A stretch of 64,000 nucleotides of DNA from Spironucleus salmonicida. Lineage: Eukaryota > Fornicata > Diplomonadida > Hexamitidae. This document shows positions 39,057 to 52,136 of the stretch, in pieces (position 1 is the first letter of the stretch; the number at the start of each line of letters is the position of its first letter). The notes beneath the pieces are model-generated. The model worked only from the letters and a program-made list of their open reading frames with translations, did no database searches and was not told the origin of the DNA. The stretch lies in the NCBI GenBank assembly GCA_000497125.2, contig CM035322.1, positions 8,001 to 72,000 of the forward strand, read 5' to 3'. The position numbers and the translations under genes are program-made.

Positions 39057-40181
39057 ATGCCTAACGCGACGTTTAATATTAAAGGTATAAATTTTATCGT
39101 CCCTGACCATTATAACATCACAAAATTGTTAGGGCAAGGGGCTTATGGTACTGTTGTTGAGGCTATAGATAAACGTAATAACCAACATGTGGCTATTAAA
39201 AAGCTTGAAAAGGTTTTCGGCCATTTAGTTGATGCTAAACGCATTTTGCGAGAAGTCGCACTATTATCATATTTATAACACGAAAATGTTATCAAATTAC
39301 TGGATATACTTCCTCCTACAGATTGCAACGATCTTGATGAGATTTATATGGTTTTTGAGTATATGCAAACTGATATGTACAAGATAGTGTCAAGCCGCCA
39401 AGAACTTTCCGACGAACATATTCAATATTTCTTGTATCAATTATTGCGTGGTATGGCTTATATTCATTCGGCTGGAATCGTCCATAGAGATTTAAAGCCA
39501 TCAAATCTCCTATTAAATGCTGATTGCACGCTTTAGGTTTGCGACTTAGGTTTAGCCAGACTTATTCATGAAGTTTCCAATTCAGACACAAAAATGACAG
39601 AGTATGTTAGTACTCGTTGGTATCGTGCTCCTGAAATCATATTAGGTGATCCTAAATACGGCTAGCCTGTAGATATATTTTCTATTGGGTGTATTTTTGC
39701 TGAATTAATTTTAAGACGGCCTTTATTACCTGGAAGAGATTACATTAATTAGTTACATCTCATTATGGACATTCTTGGCACACCAAGCAAAGAAGTATTA
39801 GCAAGGATTGATAATAAATCTGCTAGAGATTATGTGGAATAATAACCATTATAACAGCCTATAGATTTAAAAACTAAATTTCCTACTTTATCAACTGAAG
39901 GTGTAGACATCATGAGATTGATGCTTAAAATGGATGCTGATAATCGTCCGACGGCTGCTGAGGCTATGAAGCATAAATATTTTGATGGATTATGGGAAGA
40001 AGGTGACCTTATTGAGTATAATGGTAAGTAGATTCATTTATTTTTTGAAGACTATGATCTCACCAAAGAACTTTTAGAGCTTGGATTTTTGAACGAGATC
40101 AAAAAATTCCATAAGGAGGTTGAACCAGAGGTATAAAAGCGTGCAAAGGCTCTTAATATTGATTATTCCAATTTGTAATGA
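39057..40181 (+). CDS. MAP kinase with TEY activation loop, 374 aa
   Basis: Motifs include [16 protein letters not shown], a helix-C Glu in [25 protein letters not shown] (DLG in place of DFG), and TEY at 181-183 followed by [10 protein letters not shown]. The MAPK insert and GTPSKE segment are also present. TEY places it in the ERK-like group. The C-terminal ~60 residues form a charged helical tail. It ends Gln(TAA)-TGA and lies 10 bp from the convergent neighbour's stop. Confidence 0.92.
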
Positions 40182-40191
40182 GTCAAAAATT

Positions 40192-41028
40192 TCACTTAAA
40201 ATTAAAATCATACCCTTTAATTAAATTACCAGTTTTATTCATTTTATCTATATTTTAATCTAATTTCATAAGCATTCCAGGTTATATATCTCCACCTCTA
40301 CTTACTTTTGGATATCTCTATCTAGCCTATGTAATTCTGATCGTATCTTCGTTTTATACACGTGAAGTATGAATAGTTCTACAAAAATCTTCAATATCTT
40401 TTCCTTCTTTCTAAAAAGATTAAAATTATTAAAATGCCTTCTTATTTTTAGTTTTTAACCAGCTAGGAGTATAAAATTCGGCAATGAAGTTATCCTTTAA
40501 TATATGACCCGCAACAAGTTACTTTTAGGTAATATCTTCTAAAAAATATTCATTTTTGCTATTTGATACTAAAAATGAATCTTATGCAGATATATGTAGT
40601 CTTCTTGGAAGCGGTAATTGTTTAATTGGTTATTTCTATTACATTTACATTGGCATACATTCAACAGGCAGTGTGATCGTTCTTGAAGCAGTCTCTTCTA
40701 ATCTTTATTTAACTTTTTCTAAATACATTGGATCCTGAGTGTCAAATTCAAGAAGAATATCTTCTACTACTCCTTTAGCTCTATCCTTAGGAGGTGGATT
40801 TATTCTAGGACCTGAAATATCTTTTGTTGCAATATCTTCAGTATAGTTATGATAGATTTCTTTTGCGATTCTATATTTAACAGGGTCGATACGCTTTTGT
40901 ATTGGTTGCAATTCTTCTGAAGAAGAATCATCTTATTATTAATCAGCATTATTTTCCTCAAACTAATCTAAGTCATGGTAAGTTTCTATTCTATCAATTA
41001 GACGCTTGGAAGCGTTTATTTCCCTCAT
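40192..41028 (-). CDS. Protein of unknown function, 278 aa
   Basis: The N-terminal ~45 residues are acidic and low-complexity. Then comes a Pro/Lys-rich segment (GPRINPPPKDRAKG), a Glu-rich helix, and a C-terminal half rich in Lys, Gln and aromatic residues (FYTPSWLKTK, GGDIQPGML). Codon use is even across the frame. No family recognised. It is convergent with the MAP kinase. Confidence 0.6.
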
Positions 41029-41591
41029 GTTATTAATAGGCATTATATGCGCCAATTAATTCGATTATAATATATATAATTCGTAAATAATTTCAATTAA
41101 AAATAAAATCGATTCATTTATTCATTTTGTATTATTTGCTAATATTATAGCAGCTTAAATAGTATCACAAATGCATTGTTATATAATTAATATATTTTCA
41201 TCCTCTTATAAATGTAAACAAAATAAATTTGTTTAGGTTTAAGCTCTGATATTTTAAATTATTTTGTATTATTTTTCAACACTGAGTTATACTTAAAAAT
41301 TATATGACTCTAATTAGTCAAATGAAATAGGCATATAAAGCTGCGTTTTAGTATTTGGTATTTTTATCATTTTAATTAAATTAACAATGATATGTTATAA
41401 TAGTATATCATAAATACAAAAAATATGCATTCTAAAATAATGCGTTAGTGGGTTTTTTCAAGTTTTTAGCATCTATTTATATCATAATTACTTTCAGTAA
41501 CCATTATATTTCAAAAAACTGATATTTTTAAATATCTCTAACTTAACAAATATATATATTTTATTATGTTCTAATATATTTTTCTGAAATA
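41029..41591. other. 563-bp AT-rich divergent intergenic region
   Basis: It lies between two divergently transcribed genes and probably holds both promoters. I see no RNA gene or recognisable element. Confidence 0.45.
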
Positions 41592-41933
41592 ATGACTATC
41601 CAGCTTCCGGCAATAAAAAGAAATAAATCCTTTACTGATAACGAAATACAGGCAAAAAGAATAATCACTGAATCTATATTAGATATCCTGAATCCTTAAC
41701 CAATTGATCCTATTTCTAAAGTGCCAGAAAAATAAAAGGCTATAATTAGACTTTTTGGGAATACAAATCTTTATACAACTTCCTTTGTTAAACTATGCAA
41801 TAGAAACTATGGATTACCTGTGAACAAGGAGCAAATATTTTAAAACTAAAAAGTAAGGTAATAGCTACTGAAAGAAAAATTTGAAAGTAGTGAACAGAAG
41901 CGTAAAGAGAAAATCTATAATCTGAATATTTGA
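41592..41933 (+). CDS. Small basic protein of unknown function, 113 aa
   Basis: Open from ATG to TGA, with a basic N-terminus (IKRNKSF), a mixed centre and a C-terminal Gln/Lys/Glu helix. The next gene starts 31 bp downstream on the same strand. No family recognised. Confidence 0.5.
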
Positions 41934-41964
41934 TTTTATTATATAATAAAATATTACCTACAAA

Positions 41965-42969
41965 ATGAAAATATAAGTTTACTCAGTGGATTAAGAGATT
42001 CTATCACCAGATCAATTTGATAGTTTAACTCCAACATCTAATATTCTCATAAATGATTATATTTATTTTAAGATACTATTCTCACTACATACAGATGTAA
42101 AATCAATTGTGCTTACTATTCAATCAGATTCACATTCATCGTAGCCATATACACTGAATCCTATATTTAACTCAGGCTAAGCAGATTTTTATAAATTAGA
42201 ATTTCAATAACATGACCCATTGCCAGGTAAAATATTCTAAGGATTTTTTATTATCACAAACTTCTCAAATGATTTAATCCTAGAAAAAAAAATTCATATA
42301 TCAATCTCCTCTCCAATATTTTTGAATCTTGTATCATTAGAAAACGAAATTCTCGAGTTCTAGATGAAATCTTAAAAATCCCTTTAAATTATCTCCTTTA
42401 TTATGTAGTCAGGTAACATTACATAGTCTCATAATTCAATAAATGATTAAAACTTTGACATAAACCTAACACACCGTGATTTTGTGTCACTTAATACTTA
42501 ATTTTATAATTAAATTAGTGAAAAAATAACAGACTTTACAATTACCGTAATATACCGCTTTAACAACTAGCTTAACAATCTAAAGTTTGGGTTCGACCTT
42601 TCCGAGTTTTTTTAAAAAATGAATTCAAAGAAATAAGCAAATTTACTACAAATAAGTGCCTAAATTTCCTCTCAAATACCCAACTCTCATAATGACTTGA
42701 GCAAAAATAAGGCATATTTTATTGTATAATTAAAAGTAAAGAATACATCTCCCCTAGATATGCAAAATATTTAGATCAAAATATTCGACATCCCACACAA
42801 AGTTCAAGCGATTACTCAGCTTATCAACATTCCGATAATTCCTGCCAACAGTACAACTACACAGTATATTGAACTCTACACATATCTAACAACATTTATC
42901 TTACCAAAAATACGCCTGAAATCAAACCAAATCGAGCATTTTTATGACGAAATTGTGCTGTTTAAATGA
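41965..42969 (+). CDS. Probable beta-sandwich-rich protein of unknown function, 334 aa
   Basis: The sequence alternates short beta-like strands with Ser/Asn-rich turns over its full length (for example FKILFSLHT, FFIITNFSND, FIVQLKVKN), suggesting repeated Ig-like or C2-like domains. A TRAPPC13-like trafficking subunit is one speculative match; I cannot confirm it. The stop is 15 bp from the convergent neighbour. Confidence 0.55.
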
Positions 42970-42984
42970 GTGATATAATTCAAC

Positions 42985-43572
42985 TCACATACTAATTTCG
43001 CTCAACGAAACCTACTCGCTCTGCTACTCAGATACAACGTTTAGCAGCTTATTTTGGCTCTTGTAGTACCGTTATCTGGCCCGTAAGAGAGAATCGTTCG
43101 GGAGCAGCTCCTCAAAGACATATCCCGTGACTCGGGCCAGAACCACTTCTGGGAACAACGAGCGGTGCAGGGCCCCTAGCACGTCAGCCTGTGCAGATGC
43201 GACAGTTACTAAAGCTTCAAACTCCAATTTTGCCTCTGGAATGTCGAACTCTGCCCCCTTGTTCTTGAAGAACTTCGAGGCCACGAATGAAACAAGGTTT
43301 TTGCCCTGTCGCTGAGCAGTATGCACATGAGGATGCAAGATCACAAAGTATGCATTCTGCGCGTCAAAATCGTAGTACCGGACCTTAAGCTGGAACTAGC
43401 ATGACTCCCAGTTTGAGCACCTATACGTTTCCACAGTCATGGCAGATGAGTACTGCTTTCCGCGCGGAAGCGAGAATCGAGATCCTGTGAATAGCTCGTG
43501 TGTGAAAATAACCTACATAATGTCAGATTTTGGTATCTTGAGACCAATCGGCTTGTTATTTTTCTTTTCCAT
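42985..43572 (-). CDS. GC-rich protein of unknown function, 195 aa
   Basis: Composition is near 50% GC, far above its neighbours, and codons such as CTG, GTC, CAG and AAG are common. The product starts MEKKNNKPIGLKIPKS and has an aromatic/Cys segment (YRCSNWESCQFQLKVRYYDF) and a His-rich HPHVHTAQ. An Ala/Glu-rich helical half follows. No family recognised. High expression or recent transfer could explain the composition. Confidence 0.62.
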
Positions 43573-43632
43573 TAATAATATATAAATATTATATATAAAT
43601 ACTATTAATTATGAATTAGAAAATTTCATAAA

Positions 43633-43887
43633 ATGGATAATTAACAAGTCCGCATGAACCTTCCATCGGCAAACGGAACAACAATAGATTTAATATATGA
43701 AGATGGATATTGGAAACTGGTATCAGATTAAGGTGCGGGGTAAATGTTAAAGACTAAAAGGGATGCGGATTATTTGAAAAAGGAAAATGATGAACTTCGT
43801 CAGAAACTAGATAAGTGTATGCGTCATGCATCATATCTTACACTTGATAACTAAAAGTTGTTAACTATGGTAAAATCTAAATAATGA
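43633..43887 (+). CDS. Small coiled-coil protein, 84 aa
   Basis: An N-terminal ~40 residues with Asn/Gly/Asp turns is followed by a Lys/Glu/Leu-rich helix (DYLKKENDELRQKLDKC). It ends Lys-Gln(TAA)-TGA. It starts 60 bp from the divergent GC-rich gene. No family recognised. Confidence 0.5.
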
Positions 43888-43969
43888 TCAAAATTTTTAT
43901 ATATAATTATTTTATCATTTACATAGGAATAGATTTAATCTAATAAAAATCAATTTCACAAAAAATAAA

Positions 43970-44479
43970 ATGTTTGGTGCATTGATTCCTCAACGATTAG
44001 TAGATACAAATTTTTCATAAATAAGTCCAAATATTCTGCAATTAGTAGTATCAGAATTCCATTTGGTCAAATTCATAACAGTATTTGCTATTAATCCTCC
44101 ACCATTATAAGACAACTGTGGATACTCTGTGTATGTATAACCATAAAATAAGAAACAATACTATTTAGGTTAGATAACTAAAACTGCATTTTCTATATCC
44201 AAGGCTGTTAATTTTCTTTAAAATGATCAAGAAGCCACTTGCAGAATTTATATTGTTATGGAAGACCTCAAAAATAGTGAACTTCCTGAGGACGAGTCGA
44301 TGAAATTGCTTTAAGTTGGAGTAGCGTTAGTTAATGATTTTGAAAAATTTATCTCCAGCTTCGATGATATTTATCATGAAGGAAACCATTACGTAGACTC
44401 ATAATGTGTTGGATGTTGGATATAATCTGTAGAGAGTAGGGTGAAATTAAATCAAAGGTTTTGGGACGGTGTAGAATGA
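43970..44479 (+). CDS. Hikeshi/OPI10-family protein, 169 aa
   Basis: The N-terminus MFGALIPQRLVDTNFSQ matches the diagnostic MFGxLIxGRLVxTxxxQ of Hikeshi. It is followed by the family's VFxINPPP-like turn, YSVYVQP and YLGQITKTAFSISK (LGxIxNxKPSAIFKIS in others). Length fits (about 195-200 aa in animals). Hikeshi carries Hsp70 into the nucleus during heat stress; the yeast OPI10 link is to inositol metabolism. The C-terminus is divergent. Confidence 0.82.
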
Positions 44480-44714
44480 GTGTAATTTAAATAGTATGTT
44501 AAAACATCTTTAATTTATTACGATTGTACTCACAGAATTAGTTAGCTTTCAATCTATTTATATCGGATTAGTTTACTTGATTGATTAAATATATGATGAT
44601 ACTTCTTTAGAGAATCCTTATTATACATACAGAATAAACTTTTCAAGTATATTTGCGTGCAATAGTTTTTATTGAATATTGGAAATTCATAATTGAAAAT
44701 AATAATAATAATAA

Positions 44715-47700
44715 TCACTTTAACTCTATAAATGCTATTAGACGTCTCCATCCTTTTCTGATTTTTACTTAGAACTAGGAGTTATTTACCTGTAACTGTT
44801 GTATTTTATCAGATCTCCATGTTCTGCTAACTTCATTAAACAGTTTTAATAACTATTCTTGAGAGACTTATATCTAATCAAAATTTACCATGTGGCATGT
44901 ATTTGTAATTAAGATTTTTATGAAATTTGTTGCATACTATCCTTTAAAGCTCTTCATGGACTTTGAAATCATTGTATTAATAATTAAATTAACTGCATCC
45001 ATCAATACTTAATCATCAACTATTGTATCTAGTTTGCACCGGGTACAATAGTTCTAAACTGATTACAATATTGTGGTGAAAAGATCATAGTAAAATGTAA
45101 TACAATCCTCATTATCCTACAAATATCTATTTACCATCTATGGAATGAAATGTTCACAAAACTAATGTATTTAACAATCTATCTTTAAAAGTGCTTAAAT
45201 TGTGCCAGTTAATAACTTGATATGAACTTTTGGCATCTATAATATATTTAATAAATAATCATGTGTGTTATTAATAAAATTAAGAAATATTCCTTATGAG
45301 TCATTTTTTATATTAAGTGTTTGATCTATGTAAATTTATGTATTTTAAATTTATTAATTTTGTAACGAATCATCAATCATGAATAAGGACTATAACAATG
45401 GGTTTGACTAAACATTTTTACTTATTTAAAATTACTACTTAAATCTAAACTTGCTATGCTTTTAATAAGAATATGCCTACTAGATTTTACTAAGTGCTTT
45501 ATTTAAGCAACTACAATAAAGAATGAATATGTCTTGTTCTGTTAAAATATCAATAGTATAACATTTTGACTAGAGATCATCAAAATATCCATTGAAAAAC
45601 AATAATGTCGCATGCGAATCTATATCAAATGAATTAAACATAAGTAAACATATAAAAATTTATAATTTAATTTAAATATCATCTATATAAATAGATATAT
45701 TTATTAGTTGTTTAGTAAGAATTAATGAATCTATAACTCTATCATTAAATTTTGGTTTATAATTTACTTTCAAAAGCATTTTAGAAAATTTTTAAATTAT
45801 ATTTTCGTATTATGTAGGTTCACATTACTGTAGTTACCGAATAGTAAAGCGAATTAATAGTTCTAAACCAAAAAGTTCAGATAAAATCACAATATACTCT
45901 GAATCTATATCATTTTCTTAGGTTTACATAAAATAATCATCATACTCATATATTTTTTATAACTATGACTTATGAATCTATGAAATATTAAATTTTTATC
46001 TCTATTCTCTATGCGAAAATAATGGATCATATTTGAAATTAATCAATGCAAAATCTTACTACACTTATTTTAAAGCATCATCAAAAATATCTACTATTGA
46101 AGTAGGATTTTACAAGATTGATAAATATAATAGTAATTCAAATTACTTAATATTCTTTATACTTATTGATCTCTTTTATGAGGCCAATCTATAGTGAACC
46201 TATAATAATTTGCATTACTAAAGTATGATATTATAACTATTTTCAAATTATTAGTTTATATTCTCTATTTACTCAGTAAAAACTTTCAGCATTTAATTAT
46301 CAAGATGGTCTTAATCGTCAATACAAAAAGATTATATTTTGTTGCTCACTAACTATGAAAATTAAAAAATTGATAATATCTTAAAAAAATTATAATTCTC
46401 TAGTATTAAAATAAAATCAATATGTTGGATTTAATCGAAGCAAACAAAAAGAATATTGCTTATAATAAGAAACTCAATTGCAGGCAGCTATTATAATAAA
46501 TCCAAAGATCTATAAGATTTTTTTGAAAACTTATTAACTAATGTAAGCTCGTGAAGCTAACTAGTATAACAACTAAAAAATACTTTGTACAATAGTTAAA
46601 ACTAAAAATATGCATCAAAATAGCTTTCATTGCTCTGTTTAAATAAATTAGATAAATTAGTATTTGGATACAATTATTAATAAATTAACATTTTATTAAT
46701 ATTATCTGATTACTGTTGTTTATTTATAACTTATTTTTGAATTTGCCATGTCTATGAAATTTAGTAACAAAATTCAATAAATTCTATATACAAATTTTTG
46801 TAATTGAAAGTATATTTTAATAAACTAACTGATTTTAATATTATATCAGAAAAAATCAAGACTAATGGAGAAACACACATTGATGTAGGCGCACTCTAAA
46901 CATTATCCATTAAATTAGGTATTATACCATGCTAAACTAAATTATTTGTATAGTTAATATCAAATATTGTGGATGATGATTCTAATTATAATTAAGCACA
47001 ATTGATAAATAAATACTGTTAATATCTAAAATCTAATAGAAAAGATTTGATAAAACCCTATGATTATAATATTTAAAATAATGACGTTTAATTATCTATA
47101 ACAATTAGATAACACAAATCATCATCTATACTTAAACTACTAAGAAGTAGCAAATAGCAGTGTCTTGTTAGATCCATGTCAGCTTTTTCATTTTAGCAAT
47201 ATAAATTACCACAAACTTCATTCGCTATGAATTTTAAATTAATATTAGAATTTTACCTAAAATCAACTGTCTAATCAATAAACTATAATTTTTTCTCTTT
47301 TCTAGGTTGGCATCCTTTAAAACAACTCAATAATAATTTAGCTAAAAAGATTTTACCCAATATATATGAATTTAGATTATAAAATACACCTGGCCATACA
47401 AACATTAAATCATACACGTTTATACTATAATTTGCTTGGGTTAATAGTACAAAATAAAAATTGTCAATAAGATTGCCTATTTCCTCGTTTTTAATATTTC
47501 TACCATTAATAAGTTATTATATTGATAAAACTACATAAAATAAATAAAAGGAAACATCAACATGTTATGGGAAATTACCAGTTAATAATTTTCTAACGAT
47601 AATTTCCTAATTAGCAGGATCTAAAATTACTTCTTTAAATATCCACTAAAAGCCAAATTAATATTATTAATACAATAAACTTCCTAATAGTGAACAAATA

Positions 47701-49862
47701 GCAAATATGATATCTTAATCATAAATCATCTCATTTTATTATTTTTATACATTATCTTTGGTCTAACCTAACAAAGCATCTGTTTAAACTAAGGAAGATA
47801 GACATTGCAGTTACTAAGAAAAATAAACAGCTGCATCTTCAATTAAGAATACAATTTTAGATATAACCTAACATAAATACACCAAAATTTACTAGCTAAT
47901 AACTGCGTTAATAAATTAATTACTAATAGTAAATTCTAAAGCACTATTTAAAATATTATAGTAACTAATATTACTTATCGAACTTAACCAGCTGATATCT
48001 TCTTTCGACATTAATTCTACATTTTTAAATTTTATAATATAATTAAAAATTTAGTTTAAGATTGAAGCTATTTTAATATTTGTATTGTTTTCTAAATTAG
48101 CAATTTAATTTATCGACAAGATACGAGTTAATACATCAATAAATTTAATGGTTAATAATTTTTAAATAAGAATTGATCCTGAGTATATTACAACTCTATT
48201 AAGTAATGATATAAGCATAATAAAACTCTAAGTTAATGTATCATAGTTAACATCGACATCACAATCATCTTTACTATAAAATGTTGTAAACCATTCTAAT
48301 ATTTCAAAAATAACTTTCCAAAAATCAAATGATACTAAAGATAAAGTTTTAAGAGTCTAAGGTTATTTCCTAAATCTATAAATCACAGATAAAGATGAAA
48401 TAAAGCCTGGGTGAGTAATTAAATTATAATATTATTAATATGTATTTAGATCTTCCACTGTAAATAAATTAAGTATCAAAATAAGAATTGAAGATGGCAA
48501 TTCTGATTTAGAGTAAAACTATATTACTTATCCATACTCAGGAAGTAGTTCATCCAAACTAATAATAAGTTTACAATATTCTAATTACTATTAAAGAGTA
48601 TTACCAAAAGATGTGGTCAGAATTTTATTTTCCAATTATTTTATTTTTTAACTGGAATTAACCTAATATGTAGTACCAGATGTTTTATTTTCTTATCGTT
48701 CATCTAATTCTTCCTTACTCTAATTACTATTAAATTTTGATACTAGCATAAGGCTATCTATATTTTATTCATTATAGCTGATTGAATCTGGTATATTAAA
48801 TTAGGATACATTTTTAAAAGCATTCGGAAGAGTAATCTTATGATGAAAAAGATAATCAACAAATACTAAATATTAATGAATGAAATTTTATAAATATTAC
48901 TTCGTTTCTGTTTAGAACTCCTATGATAAATATACATCATTCACTTTTTAAAGAAGCAAATTGAAAAAATTAGAAAAAATATCCTATTTATATAAGATAA
49001 AGGTAAAATCTTTTAGAAGCGATAATTATTTCATAATTAAACATGCAAGGCTATAAATTAAACATAGAACCTCTTCATATTATGTGTCAACTGAAAATCT
49101 AAGAGCAAATAGTAAGCATTCTAGAACATAATTTAATGATGTGTCTTATATATTATCTTATAATTCAACTCCAATATGTAATAAAATAATGAGATGCTAT
49201 AGGAACTGTATCAAAAATCCTAAATTTTCTTATTACAGTTAATTAAATGAATTGAAAACACCATTTATTAAAGTACTAGCATAAGACTTAAGATCTTAAT
49301 CTACAAGTTATTTCTCTAATAATATTTTAGCAGACTGTATCTTAAATTATAGCGAAGATATCTATAAAATTTCTATTAATACAATAGTTAGTTCTTCAGA
49401 AATGTAATTAATATTCTATGCAATGAACAATAAAATCTAAGCATAAGAATCTATAGAAAAATCTAGTTAGCTATCATCACTAAACATATCATCTAATATC
49501 GATTAACAATAGTACTAAATATTCTATGGTTGGTATTTCTGTATAACGTATATCTACGTATGAATCAAACTAAGTTAATCCTAAACTGTATATTGATTAA
49601 GGATCTACTCTTAGATTGTTCGATTTATGAGCTATGAAAAAATTGAATACGTAATTTATATATTTTTATTATCTGCTGCAATTTAGGGAAGCTACTTAAA
49701 ATCATAAATCTGGAATAATAATTTATCAAGAACTGACAGAGTATTAGAATCAAATTATTCAATAAACGTGGTACAAAGGTATTCTAAGTTTGTATTTATG
49801 GTATTTTTATCGAAAAAATTTGATATAATTTAAAGAGCTATCTCTTCAATTGAAGATGGCAT
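44715..49862 (-). CDS. Giant alpha-solenoid-like protein of unknown function, 1715 aa
   Basis: The start at 49862 and the TGA at 44715 are in one frame of 1716 codons, and I read no internal TGA. The product is leucine-, isoleucine- and glutamine-rich with repeated amphipathic helices throughout and no transmembrane or catalytic motif, as in HEAT/armadillo scaffolds (nucleoporins, exportins, rotatin-like basal-body proteins). Glutamine is coded mostly by TAA and TAG. No subfamily can be assigned by eye. The stop is in AAGTGAT. The gene starts 116 bp from the divergent PPP phosphatase. Confidence 0.7.
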
Positions 49863-49978
49863 TTTGTAATACCTTATTCTTATCTATCTAATACTAATAA
49901 AATAAAATTTTTGTATAACAAAAAATATTTTATATACCATATAATAAATTGTTTTTCATTTTTCATTTTATTTTCAAA

Positions 49979-51439
49979 ATGAAGAAATTATCAAAAATAT
50001 CAGATACTCCTTTACCACCCCCATGCTCACCTCCTACATAAGATGAAATTAATTTAGTATTAAAACAAATTCCTTCTAACATTGTTCAACATACTGGTGA
50101 ATAAATTTAAAAGTCCAATGTTCATTCACTAGATTATCATTTAGCATACACTCGATAATTTATATTAGACTTGCTGAATGTAAGTATAAAAATTTTATCA
50201 TAGGAACCAAATATTGTATTACTGACAGCTCCAAACACTACAGACTCACATTCTAGTCCAAAAGAGCTTAAAATCACTTCCCCAAATATTGGTGTAATCG
50301 GCGACTTACATGGAACATTTTTTTCATTATAATAAGCATTAGAGCTGAAGTCTGATCAATATGTATTCACCGGAGATTACGTAGATCGTGGAGCTAATTC
50401 TGTAGAAATTATTGTAACTCTTCTTTGCCTTAGATTATAAGATCCTTTAAAATATACTCTTTTACGTGGAAATCACGAAACTGAGTCCATCTCATAGTCA
50501 TATTCGTTTTATGCTGAAATTTTCATGAAATATGAAAAACCATTAGAAATTTTTAAAGAATTTGTAAAACTATTTTAAGCTCTTCCTATCTGTGCAAAAA
50601 TTGATACTACTCTATGTCTTCATGGTGGAATCTCCACGTAGTCGCTGCATAAAATGAACTGTCTTAATAGATTCAAAGAACCAACCACTGGTTCGGCTCT
50701 CGCTAACATTTTATGGTCAGATCCTGTCGATCACGGAACTTTTACATAAAATTTTTAAAGAGGAATTGGCCTCTTATATGGCCCAGGTCTTGTTAATCCT
50801 TTCTGCTAAAGTTCAAATTTAGATTTTATTGTACGTTCTCATACCTGTGTTGATGGAATCGAAATTATAGGAAAAGTCATTACCGTTTTTTCAGTTGCAA
50901 AGTATAGTGAAGGTAATCATGGTGCTTATTTATAACTCTGCTCCAATAATGAGAAATCAGTTGTTTATTATCATAAGTTTCTTTCTGAAGATAAGGATGC
51001 AATTGACGCTTAATTTTTCTAATCACCTCCGGATATATAACATTTGAACGAAAAATAACTCATTTGTGCTATTTTGTGCAATCTAGTGGAAACAGATTAC
51101 GCTTTTCCAGACGGATAAATTAGTGCTTTAAAAGCGCTTAACGGCACTGTATAGTTGCCGAAAATGAGCGAAAATAGATTAGGTAAACTGGTTATGGAAT
51201 TAGAAGCCCTTTGTGAAGAAAAGGAGGTTAGCACTTTGGCTGCATTTGGTTGTTTCGAGGAGGATGTAATTGCTGAAATTTTGCTTGTTGGTGAATTAAC
51301 ATTAAAAGAAAGAGGATTTACTGTATCAGAAGGAGTATTTTAAAGATGCTTTACAGTCGAAGAGCTAGAGAAGATTGTTTAAAAGGTCTGCTTCTAGGGT
51401 AAGATAGCTAAGAATAAAGGTAAAAAGATCTAGAAGTGA
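49979..51439 (+). CDS. PPP-family serine/threonine phosphatase with C-terminal extension, 486 aa
   Basis: All metal-site motifs are present: GDLHG (108-112), GDYVDRG (132-138), RGNHE (164-168) and HGGIS (216-220), then SHTCVDG for the later His. Many PPPs have GDxHG with Ile or Val; Leu is acceptable. The catalytic core is preceded by a Pro-rich stretch (PLPPPCSPP) and followed by about 150 helical residues after residue 330. It is not clearly PP1, PP2A, PP2B or PP5, so it may be a lineage-specific PPP. Confidence 0.88.
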
Positions 51440-51514
51440 TGAAAAGGAAATATATTGTATAATACATAATAATTAAAAATATAATATTTTATCTAATTCC
51501 ATCTCTCTTTTATC

Positions 51515-51808
51515 ATGGAGATTACAGTTATTTTGAATGATGGTGGATAATAGTTCATTATCGGGGTATCCCAAGAGGCTACCGTGATGAGTTTGATAAG
51601 TGACATTGTCTAGGGAATATTCCACTAAAAATGCAGATTGTACGTGGTATTGGAATATAAGGGTACTATGTTTAAGGACCTACATTTAAAAGTATCTGAG
51701 TTGTACGATAACTCTTTAATTCCACTCCATTTTCATTATGTGACCCCGGAAATGATATAAAACTATCCTATAACGTAGGAATACTATAAATAGATAGTAA
51801 TCGAATGA
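51515..51808 (+). CDS. Ubiquitin-like-fold candidate, 97 aa
   Basis: A beta-grasp order can be read: ITVILNDGGQQFIIGVSQEATVMSLISDIV, then YKGTMFKDLHLKVSELYD, then a hydrophobic strand. The terminal Gly-Gly of processed ubiquitin-like proteins is absent. The TGA overlaps an in-frame ATG of the next gene (ATGA), which hints at co-transcription or coupling. The similarity is weak. Confidence 0.5.
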
Positions 51809-52125
51809 AAGTTTTCCGTTCCTTTTTATAAATGAAAGTCTTTTCATGTCTTAAGTGCTCAAAGCCACTATTTCTTGAATCCTAGGTCAAAGAACACACT
51901 GATTTAGTTAAGAAATTCAAGTCACATTAGTCGTGTAACGTATTTTTGGATAAACAGTCTTCCTGGATGGACTGTGAACATAAAGAGGGTACCATCTACT
52001 GCCCACAGTGTACATAGAAACTTGGTCAGTTTTGTTGGCATGGAAATACCTGCTCCTGTGGCGAGCTGGTGATTCCGTATATTGCATTTACTCCCAGTAA
52101 GCTATTGATAACAACCGTACAGTGA
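51805..52125 (+). CDS. Stand-alone YVH1/DUSP12-type zinc-binding domain protein, 97-106 aa
   Basis: The sequence has CLKCSKPLF, then CNVFLDKQSSWMD, CPQCTQKLGQFCWHG, and CSCGELVIPYIAF. This is the C-terminal zinc module of YVH1/DUSP12, which binds pre-60S ribosomes to release Mrt4. The phosphatase domain normally fused to it is missing. The ATG at 51805 overlaps the previous stop; the ATG at 51832 is equally possible and would give 97 residues. Confidence 0.8.
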
Positions 52126-52136
52126 ACATGCCATTT

